Source: Nonomuraea sp. SYSU D8015 (GTDB lineage: Bacteria; Actinomycetota; Actinomycetes; Streptosporangiales; Streptosporangiaceae). From it: DNA of 64,000 nt. The translations under genes and the position numbers were made by a program. The stretch's first letter is position 1, and every line of letters begins with the position of its first letter. Under the pieces are notes generated by a model. The model was not told the DNA's origin and searched no databases. It saw only the letters and a list, made by a program, of their open reading frames with translations. Shown piece by piece: positions 41,576 to 49,153 of the stretch. The DNA lies in NCBI RefSeq assembly GCF_008065375.1, contig NZ_VJYI01000006.1, forward strand, positions 186,001 to 250,000. Reading direction: 5' to 3'.

Positions 41576-41594
41576 CCAGGAAGAAGTGAGACAG

Positions 41595-43169
41595 ATGGCC
41601 GACGACCGGTTCCACGTATACGACACGACGCTGCGGGACGGCGCGCAGCAGGAAGGGCTCAACCTGACCGTCGCCGACAAGCTCGCCGTCGCGCGTCACC
41701 TGGACGGCCTGGGCGTCGGTTTCATCGAAGGGGGCTGGCCGGGCGCCAACCCCAAGGACACAGAGTTCTTCAGGCGCGCTCAAACAGAGCTCGACCTGAA
41801 GCACGCGCAGCTCGCCGCGTTCGGCGCGACCCGCCGGGCCGGTGTGAAGGCAGCCGACGACCCATTGGTGGCCGCTTTGCGCGAATCCGGCGCGCCGGTC
41901 GTGACCCTTGTCGCCAAGAGCCACGACCGGCACGTGGAGCTGGCCCTCCGCACGACCCTCGAGGAGAACCTCGCGATGATCCGCGATACGGTCTCCCACC
42001 TCCGTGCGGAGGGACAGCGAGTCTTCCTCGACGCCGAGCACTTCTTCGACGGCTACAAGTCCAATCCAGCCTACGCGCTGGAGGTCATCAGGACGGCCGC
42101 CGAGGCCGGGGCCGACGTCATCGCCCTGTGCGACACCAACGGCGGCATGCTCCCCGACGAGCTGGCCGACATCGTCCACGAGGCCGTCCAGACGAGCGCC
42201 CGCGTCGGCATCCACTGCCACGACGACACCGGCTGCGCGGTCGCCAACACGCTGGCCGCCGTCAAGGCGGGCGCCACGCACGTCCAGGGCTGCGCCAACG
42301 GCTACGGCGAGCGCTCCGGCAACGCCAACCTCTTCACCGTCGTCGCGAATCTCCAGCTCAAGCGGGGCTTCGACCTCGTGCCGCCGGCGGCGCTCGCCGA
42401 CATGACCCGCATCGCCCACGCGATCACCGAGGTCACGAACGTCACCCCCAACTCGCACGCGCCGTACGTCGGCATGTCCGCCTTCGCCCACAAGGCCGGC
42501 CTGCACGCCAGCGCCATCAAGGTCGACCCCAACCTCTACCAGCACATCGACCCGGCCGCCGTCGGCAACGACATGCGCATGCTGGTCTCCGACATGGCCG
42601 GGCGGGCCTCCGTCGAGCTCAAGGGCCGCGAGCTGGGCTACGAGCTCACGCCCGAGCACACCAAGACCCTGGTCGAGCGGGTCAAGGACCTCGAGTCCAG
42701 GGGGTTCACGTTCGAGGCCGCGGACGCGTCGTTCGAGCTGCTGCTGCGCGACACCGTCCACGGGGAGCGCAAGCGCCACTTCGAGGTCGAGTCGTGGCGC
42801 GTCATCGTCGAGCGCACCAAGGGCGGCGAGCTGGTCAGCGAGGCCACCGTCAAGCTGCACGCCAAGGGCGAGCGCATCGTGGCCACCGGCGAGGGCAACG
42901 GGCCCGTCAACGCCCTGGACAAGGCCGTGCGGCTGGCCCTGGAGAAGCTCTACCCCGAGCTGGCCAAGCTGGAGCTGATCGACTACAAGGTGCGCATACT
43001 CGAGGGCACCCACGGCACCGGCGCCATCACCCGCGTGCTCATCACCTCCAGCGACGAGACCTCCGAGTGGGCCACGGTCGGCGTCGCCGAGAACATCATC
43101 GACGCCTCGTGGCAGGCCCTGGAGCAGGCGGTCACGTACGGGCTGCTGCGCGCGGGCCGCGACTGCTGA
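41595..43169 (+). CDS. cimA: Citramalate synthase
   Basis: 524 residues from ATG 41595; the frame is open further upstream but would run through the attenuator. It is a DRE-TIM metallolyase: FHVYDTTLRDGAQQEGLNL has the metal Asp and catalytic Arg, LCDTNGGMLP and VGIHCHDDTGCAVANTLAAV the metal His pair, and GCANGYGERSGNANL the Glu. The QQEG variant and HNDD-to-HDDTG change separate it from leuA-type isopropylmalate synthase. A C-terminal LeuA-dimer regulatory domain (about 390-520) suggests isoleucine feedback. It makes citramalate from pyruvate and acetyl-CoA, feeding 2-oxobutyrate to IlvBN. Confidence 0.92.
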   Translation: MADDRFHVYDTTLRDGAQQEGLNLTVADKLAVARHLDGLGVGFIEGGWPGANPKDTEFFRRAQTELDLKHAQLAAFGATRRAGVKAADDPLVAALRESGAPVVTLVAKSHDRHVELALRTTLEENLAMIRDTVSHLRAEGQRVFLDAEHFFDGYKSNPAYALEVIRTAAEAGADVIALCDTNGGMLPDELADIVHEAVQTSARVGIHCHDDTGCAVANTLAAVKAGATHVQGCANGYGERSGNANLFTVVANLQLKRGFDLVPPAALADMTRIAHAITEVTNVTPNSHAPYVGMSAFAHKAGLHASAIKVDPNLYQHIDPAAVGNDMRMLVSDMAGRASVELKGRELGYELTPEHTKTLVERVKDLESRGFTFEAADASFELLLRDTVHGERKRHFEVESWRVIVERTKGGELVSEATVKLHAKGERIVATGEGNGPVNALDKAVRLALEKLYPELAKLELIDYKVRILEGTHGTGAITRVLITSSDETSEWATVGVAENIIDASWQALEQAVTYGLLRAGRDC

Positions 43170-43175
43170 GCCTCC

Positions 43176-43207
43176 GCCGGGGTGTGGAAGCCTTCACACA
43201 CCCCGGC
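43176..43207. terminator. Convergent hairpin between cimA and the heparinase-like gene
   Basis: GCCGGGGTGTG (43176-43186) pairs perfectly with CACACCCCGGC (43197-43207), an 11-bp stem, 7 bases after the cimA stop and 19 bases beyond the stop of the opposite gene. It can serve both directions. Confidence 0.65.
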
Positions 43208-43225
43208 CGAGGTCTCACAAGGTGC

Positions 43226-44854
43226 TCAGAGGACGCCGGTGGAGAACGAGACGCCCTCCACCGTGACCTTCCCGCCGGAGCACGACACCTTGGGCGAGTC
43301 GGTGCCCGGGACGACCACCGTCAGCAGCGACTTCGCCGCCGGCGACACGATCACGTTGGTGGGAGTCCTCGACAGGTAGGTCGGCGACACCCAGCCGAGC
43401 TTGCCGCCGCGCTGCACCTTCTGCCCGCCGATCCGGTCGCACCCGGAGAACTGCACCAGCGTGACCTTGAACTTGCCGTCCGCCAGCACGACCTTGCCGC
43501 CGCCGTTCGAGACGACCTTGAGCGACGGATGGAACCGCCAGAGGTTACTGACCTCCTTGCCGCCCGACGCCGTGTCCAGCACCGCCATCAGGTCCTCGCC
43601 GTGGTTGACCAGTACGGACCGGGTCCGGCTCACGCCGTACGCCTTGTCGGTCAACCGGAATGACTGCCGGTCCTCGCCGTAGGAGGACTTGACGAGCTTG
43701 GTGGGGGTGCGCGGCCGGAACCGGGCGCCGACCACCGTGGGGACGTTGTGCGCCTCCGGCGAGAGCGTCCAGTAGCGGTAGGAGCTCTTCTCATAGGAGT
43801 GGAAGCCGCCGTCCACGAGGATGTCGCGGCCCTGCGCGTAGTACGTCACGCCCAGGTGGTCCTCGTGCCCGTGGTACTTCATGCCGGGCCCGAACCTGAT
43901 CGAGTAGTACGCCGACTCCGGCTTGCCCCAGGCCGTCCGGCCGAAGACGTAGCCCGCCCGGTACGCCTTGACCTCCTGCTTCGGCGTACCGGTCTCCATC
44001 TTCGGCTCGGTGTCGGCGGTCCCGTCCCCGATGGGCACCATGTAGCCGTTGGGCATGGTCGCGTGGGCGATGAAGTCCTTCAGCGCCTCGGTGCGGGAGG
44101 CGATCGCGCCGGGCACCTTGCGGTCGCAGGCCTTCATGTTGGTCATCGCGAGCTGGAGCCGGCCGTAGACGTAGACGGCGTACCGCGGCGCCTGCTCCAT
44201 CAGCGCGCCCTGGGAGTCCACGTCGAGCTGGACCGTGCCGGTGAGGCGCCTGGAGGCCAGGTCGGCCCAGTCCTTGCGGTCGTAGCGGCAGCCGATGCCC
44301 ATGAGCGCGATGTCCTGGTCGATGCCGTGGTTGTGGCCCTTCTTGTAGAGCCGCGGGTCCGCCAGCAGCTTGGCGTGGACGGCCAGGCTCTCCTTCAGCC
44401 AGCCCTCCTTGACGTGCATGCTCAGGCACAGCAGCGGCTGGGTGCGCAACGAGACCGGGTGGTCCTTCCACACGTACGGTTTGGTCCCGGGGGCGCCGTA
44501 CTTGTTGTTCGCCACCCAGTCCTGGGCGATCTCCTTGGCGCGCTCCAGGTAGCGCCGCTCGCCGGTGTTCTCGTACGCGACGACCAGCGTGCCCATCCAG
44601 CGCAGCGACTGGAAGACGAACTCCCAGGAGCGGTTCCCGTACGGGCTCGCGTCCCAGTTGATCTTCTTGCCAAGCTGGTACACCGGAAGCCCCACCAGCG
44701 CCAGCTCGCCCCGCATGACCTCCTCGGCCGTCGGCGTGCCGGGCAGCCAGTCACCCTGGCACGCCCAGGTGCGGTCGACCTTGTCGGCCTGGGCCGGGCT
44801 CACGTGCCCGCCGAGTGCGAGCGTGAGGGCAAGAGGTATCGCGAGCCGGCGCAC
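43226..44854 (-). CDS. Secreted heparinase II/III-like polysaccharide lyase
   Basis: 542 residues. The signal peptide is MRRLAIPLALTLALGGHVSP with cleavage near AQA. The first half is an alpha-toroid (SLRWMGTLVVAYENTGERRY; the KKGHNHGIDQDIALMGIG block holds the Asn-His catalytic pair). The second half is a beta-sandwich with KYHGHEDHLGVTYYAQGRDI, ILVDGGFHSYE and SPEAHNVPTVVG, which carry the metal or catalytic His of Hepar_II_III proteins (alginate, heparin or related uronate lyases). The polysaccharide is unknown. Four Cys near both ends suggest disulfides. Confidence 0.85.
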   Translation of the reverse strand: MRRLAIPLALTLALGGHVSPAQADKVDRTWACQGDWLPGTPTAEEVMRGELALVGLPVYQLGKKINWDASPYGNRSWEFVFQSLRWMGTLVVAYENTGERRYLERAKEIAQDWVANNKYGAPGTKPYVWKDHPVSLRTQPLLCLSMHVKEGWLKESLAVHAKLLADPRLYKKGHNHGIDQDIALMGIGCRYDRKDWADLASRRLTGTVQLDVDSQGALMEQAPRYAVYVYGRLQLAMTNMKACDRKVPGAIASRTEALKDFIAHATMPNGYMVPIGDGTADTEPKMETGTPKQEVKAYRAGYVFGRTAWGKPESAYYSIRFGPGMKYHGHEDHLGVTYYAQGRDILVDGGFHSYEKSSYRYWTLSPEAHNVPTVVGARFRPRTPTKLVKSSYGEDRQSFRLTDKAYGVSRTRSVLVNHGEDLMAVLDTASGGKEVSNLWRFHPSLKVVSNGGGKVVLADGKFKVTLVQFSGCDRIGGQKVQRGGKLGWVSPTYLSRTPTNVIVSPAAKSLLTVVVPGTDSPKVSCSGGKVTVEGVSFSTGVL

Positions 44855-44925
44855 GCCAGTTCCTTTCGGGACAAAAGATGAGGGCGGAACATGCTGTCCG
44901 AATCGCGATCAACTGGTCAAGTTGA

Positions 44926-45570
44926 ATGACCGATTCGTTAGCCGCGCGATGCCCCACTGGCATGCTGGTGTCCGTGACATTCGACGATCTCGTGATCCCC
45001 GACACACCCGCCTGCCGCGGCGCCCTCGAGGTGGCCACCCGCTACCACTCGCCGTCGCTGCTCAACCATTCGATCCGCGCCTACCTGTGGGCGGCCGCGT
45101 ACGCGCGTGCCAACGACATCGCGTTCGACGCCGAGCTGCTCTACGTGTCGGCCATGCTCCACGACATCGGGCTGGTCGCCGAGTTCGACAGCCACACGGT
45201 GCCGTACGAGGAGGCGGGCGGGCACGTGGCCTGGGCCTTCTGCGCCGGGGCCGGCTGGTCGCCCGAGCGCAGGACGAGGGCCGCCGAGGTGATCATCCGG
45301 CACATGTGGGAGGAGGTGCCGGTGGAGGAGGATCCCGAAGGACACCTGCTGGAGCTCTCGACCGGCATGGACATCTCCGGCCGCCGCACCGACGAGATCC
45401 CCGCCGAGGTGCGGCGGGAGGTGCTGGAGCGCCATCCGCGGCTGGAGATCGCCAAGGAGTTCGCCGTGTGCATCTCCGAGCAGGGGGCGCGCAAGCCGGG
45501 CAGCATCGCCGCGCAGTTCGTGCGGAGCGGCATTGTGGACCGCATCGCGCGCAACCCCCTGGACGGCTGA
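44926..45570 (+). CDS. HD-domain protein (cyanamide-hydratase-like)
   Basis: 214 residues. The HD metal site is visible as LNHSIRAYLWAAAYA, the HD pair in YVSAMLHDIGLVAEFDSH, and a distal Asp/His region (EVIIRHMW, STGMDISGRRTDEI). The pattern is close to the cyanamide hydratase/urea-type HD proteins of fungi and soil bacteria, but the substrate could equally be a nucleotide. The start may be ATG 44926, ATG 44962 or GTG 44968; none has a strong ribosome site. Its stop directly abuts the stop of the next gene on the other strand. Confidence 0.82.
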   Translation: MTDSLAARCPTGMLVSVTFDDLVIPDTPACRGALEVATRYHSPSLLNHSIRAYLWAAAYARANDIAFDAELLYVSAMLHDIGLVAEFDSHTVPYEEAGGHVAWAFCAGAGWSPERRTRAAEVIIRHMWEEVPVEEDPEGHLLELSTGMDISGRRTDEIPAEVRREVLERHPRLEIAKEFAVCISEQGARKPGSIAAQFVRSGIVDRIARNPLDG

Positions 45571-45912
45571 CTACTCCTTGGGAGCCGCGGTCTCGGCGAC
45601 CTCGAACGTCCACACCTCCGAGCCGGTCGCCGCGGGCCCCTGCCCGTGGCCGTGTCCCTGGCCGGCGGCCGCGGCGGCCTGGGCGTGCCCGCGCTGGAAC
45701 GCCTGGCTCTGCTGCCACTTCTGGAAGTCCTCCTCGCTGCGCCAGCGCGTGTAGACGAGGTACCGTTCGGTGCCCTCCACCGGCCTGAGCAGTTCGAACC
45801 ACTCGAAGCCGTCGGCGGACTCCACCATCCCGGCCCGCTTGGCGAAGCGCCTTTCGAGCTCCTCGCGCATGTCGGCGGGCACGGTCAGCACGTTGATCTT
45901 CACGACGGACAA
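45571..45912 (-). CDS. MhuD-like heme-degrading monooxygenase
   Basis: 113 residues with the ferredoxin-like ABM fold. It starts MSVVKINVLTVPADMREELE and continues FELLRPVEGTERYLVYTRWR. N7, W66 and H76 fall at the positions of the Asn, Trp and heme-ligand His of mycobacterial MhuD, and KINxxxVP and RPVxGxERY are family signatures. It should open heme to release iron. A Gly/His/Gln insertion (about 83-92, GQGHGHGQG) interrupts the end of the fold and is unusual. No heme transporter lies nearby. Confidence 0.87.
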   Translation of the reverse strand: MSVVKINVLTVPADMREELERRFAKRAGMVESADGFEWFELLRPVEGTERYLVYTRWRSEEDFQKWQQSQAFQRGHAQAAAAAGQGHGHGQGPAATGSEVWTFEVAETAAPKE

Positions 45913-46140
45913 CGGGATCCCCTTTCCTCAGTGAGGACTCCAGGCTAGCCCCGTCCCTCGTGTGATCCACTTCTCGCCGGGCCGTTCCTGTACGAACTCG
46001 GCCGGGCGACGCGCCGGCGCCGCCGCCGGGCACAGGCGACGTCAGGAGAGGCGGGGGAGGCGATCGCGGGAGTCGCGGAGATCTGCGGCGCGACCTGCTC
46101 ATTGGGCCGACCCCTGTGGCGGCGGCGATAGCCTTGTCAG

Positions 46141-46917
46141 GTGCGTATAGCGAGGTTCTCCACAGGCGAAGGCGTGTCGTTCGGCGTGGTCGAAGGCGGC
46201 CCGGGCGAGGAGTTCGTCTCCACGATCTCCGGACACCCCTTCGCCACGGTGCAGTTCACCGGCGAGCGGTTCCCGCTCTCCCAGGTGAAGCTGCTGGCTC
46301 CGATGCTGCCCAGCAAGGTCATCGCCATCGGCAGAAACTACGCCGAGCACGCACGCGAGATGGGCAACGAGGTGCCCGAGGAGCCGCTCATCTTCATGAA
46401 GCCGTCCACCTCGGTGATCGGTCACGGCGAGAACATCGCCTATCCCACGTCGCTGTCCGACCGCGTCGACTACGAAGGCGAGCTGGCCGTGGTGATCGGC
46501 CGGCTCTGCCGCGAGGTCCCGGTCGAGCGGGCCAAGGACGTCATCTTCGGCTACACCTGCGCCAACGACGTCACCGCCCGCGACCTGCAGAAGAAGGACG
46601 TGCAGTTCACCCGGGCCAAGGGGTTCGACACGTTCTGCCCGCTCGGGCCGTGGATCCAGACCGACCTGGACGCGAGCGACCTCGCGCTGACGACCACGGT
46701 CAACGGCGAGGTGCGCCAGAGCGGCCGCACCAGCCAGCTCATCAACGACATCCCCGCGCTGGTGGCCTACGTCAGCGCGGTCATGACGCTGATCCCCGGC
46801 GACGTCATCCTGACCGGCACCCCGGCAGGCGTCGGCCCGCTGCAGATCGGTGACGAGGTCAGCGTCGGCATCGAAGGCATCGGCACACTCACGAACAAGG
46901 TGGTCTCCCGTGACTGA
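46141..46917 (+). CDS. Fumarylacetoacetate hydrolase family protein
   Basis: 258 residues starting with GTG. The C-terminal catalytic domain has the metal ligands in PLIFMKPSTSVIGHGENIAY, VDYEGELAVVIG (Glu and Glu/Asp) and IFGYTCANDVTARDLQKKD. GDVILTGTPAGVGP is the closing signature. This family covers 2-hydroxyhepta-dienedioate isomerases, oxaloacetate decarboxylases and acylpyruvases; size and YxEGELAVV fit the acylpyruvase/FAHD1 type. The 8-bp overlap with gltX, also seen in relatives, implies co-expression rather than a shared pathway. Confidence 0.9.
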   Translation: MRIARFSTGEGVSFGVVEGGPGEEFVSTISGHPFATVQFTGERFPLSQVKLLAPMLPSKVIAIGRNYAEHAREMGNEVPEEPLIFMKPSTSVIGHGENIAYPTSLSDRVDYEGELAVVIGRLCREVPVERAKDVIFGYTCANDVTARDLQKKDVQFTRAKGFDTFCPLGPWIQTDLDASDLALTTTVNGEVRQSGRTSQLINDIPALVAYVSAVMTLIPGDVILTGTPAGVGPLQIGDEVSVGIEGIGTLTNKVVSRD

Positions 46918-48289
46918 TCTACGGGTGCGTTTCGCCCCGTCCCCAACCGGCATGTTCCACGTCGGCGGTGCCCGCACGGCGCTGTTCAACTGGGCGCTGG
47001 CCGAACAGTCCGGCGGCCGCTTCGTGCTGCGCATCGAAGACACCGACGCCTCGCGCAACCGGCCCGAGTGGACCGAGGGCATCATCTCCGCGCTCGACTG
47101 GATCGGCATCAACGGCACCCACCCGTGCTTCGAGGGCCCCTACTTCCAGTCGGCCTACGAGCCGCAGCACCGCGAGGCGGTGGCCAAGCTGCTCGCCGAC
47201 GGCCGCGCCTACTACTGCGACTGCACGCGCGAGGCCCTCGTGGCCCGCACCGGCTCCGAGCACAAGGGCTACGACGGCCACTGCCGCGAGCGGGGGCTGA
47301 CCGAGGGCGCGGTCCGCTTCCGCACCCCCGACGAGGGCGTCACCGTGGTCGAAGACCTCGTCCGCGGCAACGTGGAGTTCCCCAACGAGGCCCAGGAAGA
47401 CTTCGTCATCGCCCGCACCGACGGCTCGCCGCTCTACGTGCTGGCCAACGCGGTCGACGACATCACGCAGGGCATCACCCACGTGGTCCGCGGCGAGGAG
47501 CACCTGGGCAACGCGGCCAAGCAGATGCTGCTGTGGCCCGCGCTGGGCGCGACGCCGCCGGTGTGGGCGCACCTGCCGGTGATCGTCAACGAGCAGCGCA
47601 AGAAGCTGTCCAAGCGCCGCGACAAGGTCGCGCTGGAGGACTACCGGGCCGAGGGCTACCTGGCCGAGGCCATGGTCAACTACCTCATGCTGCTCGGCTG
47701 GGGCCCCGGCGGCGACCGCGAGATCATGCCGTGGTCGGAGATGGTGCCGCTGTTCCGGCTGGAGGACGTCAACTCCGCCAGCGCGTTCTTCGACGAGAAG
47801 AAGCTGCGCGCGTTCAACGGCGAATACATCCGGGCGCTGCCGCTGGAGACCTTCGAGGAGCGCTGCGCGCCCTACCTCGACGCCTCCTGGGACCGCGAGC
47901 TGTTCAGCAAGGTCGCGGCGCTGGCCCAGACCCGCATCGCGGTGTTGTCGGAGATCCGGCAGAACGTCGACTTCCTCTTCCTCGAGGAGCCGGTGTTCGA
48001 CCAAGCGTCGTGGGACAAGGCGATGAAGAACTCCCCGATGGAGATCATCACCGGCTACCTCGACCGGCTGGAGTCGGTCAGCTGGGATCCGGAGTCGCTC
48101 AAGGAGGCCCTGGAGGAGGTCGGCACGGCCCACGGGCTCAAGCTGGGCAAGGCGCAGGCGCCGGTGCGGGTCGCGGTCACCGGCCGCACGGTGGGCCTGC
48201 CACTGTTCGAGTCGATCGAGGTGCTCGGCCGCGAGCGTGTGCAAGACCGCCTGCGTTCCGCCCTGACGCGGCTGCATTCAGGAACGTAG
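46910..48289 (+). CDS. gltX: Glutamyl-tRNA synthetase
   Basis: 459 residues from GTG 46910, which overlaps the preceding stop by 8 bp. Class I aminoacyl-tRNA synthetase: VRFAPSPTGMFHVGGARTAL holds the HIGH-type motif (HVGG), RIEDTDASRNRP follows, and the second signature is KKLSKRRDKV. The C-terminal anticodon-binding domain runs from about 330. Actinomycetes usually use this discriminating or non-discriminating enzyme with GatCAB for Gln-tRNA. tRNA-Gln and tRNA-Glu genes lie downstream in the same region. An ATG further upstream in frame lies inside the FAH gene and is not used. Confidence 0.96.
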   Translation: MTDLRVRFAPSPTGMFHVGGARTALFNWALAEQSGGRFVLRIEDTDASRNRPEWTEGIISALDWIGINGTHPCFEGPYFQSAYEPQHREAVAKLLADGRAYYCDCTREALVARTGSEHKGYDGHCRERGLTEGAVRFRTPDEGVTVVEDLVRGNVEFPNEAQEDFVIARTDGSPLYVLANAVDDITQGITHVVRGEEHLGNAAKQMLLWPALGATPPVWAHLPVIVNEQRKKLSKRRDKVALEDYRAEGYLAEAMVNYLMLLGWGPGGDREIMPWSEMVPLFRLEDVNSASAFFDEKKLRAFNGEYIRALPLETFEERCAPYLDASWDRELFSKVAALAQTRIAVLSEIRQNVDFLFLEEPVFDQASWDKAMKNSPMEIITGYLDRLESVSWDPESLKEALEEVGTAHGLKLGKAQAPVRVAVTGRTVGLPLFESIEVLGRERVQDRLRSALTRLHSGT

Positions 48290-48319
48290 TCTGCCGCGAC
48301 GGCTTCTAGCGTCGTCGGC

Positions 48320-49153
48320 ATGACCTATCTGGTGACCGGGGCCACGGGCTCCGTGGGCAGGCATGTCGTCGGCCATCTCGTACGCATGGGGCAGCGGGTG
48401 AGGGCGCTCACCCGCGACCCCGCGAGAGCCCGGCTGCCCGAAGGGGTGGAGGTCGTCCAGGGCGACCTCAGCCGGGCCGAGACGCTCGTCCCGGTGCTCC
48501 AGGGCGTCGCGGGCGTGCACCTCATCGACGTGGGCGGCCCTGATTACACACCCCTGCCGAACGGCGAGGAGATCGTCGAGCTGATCGCCGCGGCCGGGGT
48601 GCGCCGCGTGACGCTCCTCAGCGGCTGGTCCCAGGGCACGCTGGAGCCCGCCGTGACCGCGAGCGACCTCGCCTGGACCTATGTCCAGCCCACCGAGTTC
48701 ATGGCCAACGCCCTCGCCTGGGCCGAGTCCGTGCGGACGAGAGGCGTGATCGAGGAGCCCTTCGGCGCGACGAAGACCGCGATGGTGCACGAGGCCGACA
48801 TCGGCGCCGTGATCGCCACCGCGCTGACGGAGGACGGCCACGCTGGCCACTCCTACGGCCTGACCGGCCCGGAGCTGCTCGACATGCCGGCCAAGGTCGC
48901 GATCCTCTCCGAGGCGATCGGCAGGGAGATCGCCTTCGTCGAGCTCACCGTGGACCAGATGCGCGAGCGTTACCGGGCCCAGGGTGTCCCCGAGGAGATG
49001 ATCGAGTTCCAGATCGAGGTCTTCGGCAACGTGCCCGAGGACGCCTACCAGGTCACGCCCATCGTCGAGCAGGTGACGGGGCGGCCACCGCGCACGTTCG
49101 CGCAGTGGGCCGCCGAGCACGCCGGGGTTTTCAGTCCAGGCCGCGGCGCTTGA
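48320..49153 (+). CDS. NmrA-like NAD(P)-binding protein
   Basis: 277 residues. The atypical short-chain-dehydrogenase Rossmann motif is YLVTGATGSVGRHVVGHLVR (GxxGxxG), followed by RALTRDPARARLPEGVEVVQ, a typical NADP-binding Arg region. The active-site YxxxK is absent and the fold resembles NmrA/azoreductase-type NAD(P)H-sensing proteins. The LQPTEFMAN-like block reads VQPTEFMANALAW. It overlaps the convergent peptidase gene by 23 bp at the 3' end. The substrate is unknown. Confidence 0.87.
   Translation: MTYLVTGATGSVGRHVVGHLVRMGQRVRALTRDPARARLPEGVEVVQGDLSRAETLVPVLQGVAGVHLIDVGGPDYTPLPNGEEIVELIAAAGVRRVTLLSGWSQGTLEPAVTASDLAWTYVQPTEFMANALAWAESVRTRGVIEEPFGATKTAMVHEADIGAVIATALTEDGHAGHSYGLTGPELLDMPAKVAILSEAIGREIAFVELTVDQMRERYRAQGVPEEMIEFQIEVFGNVPEDAYQVTPIVEQVTGRPPRTFAQWAAEHAGVFSPGRGA

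Noticed and set aside
41457..41594. Upstream extension of the cimA frame
   Set aside because: It would read through the attenuator hairpin and terminator; family alignment starts at MADDRFHVYDTTLRDGAQ and ATG 41595.
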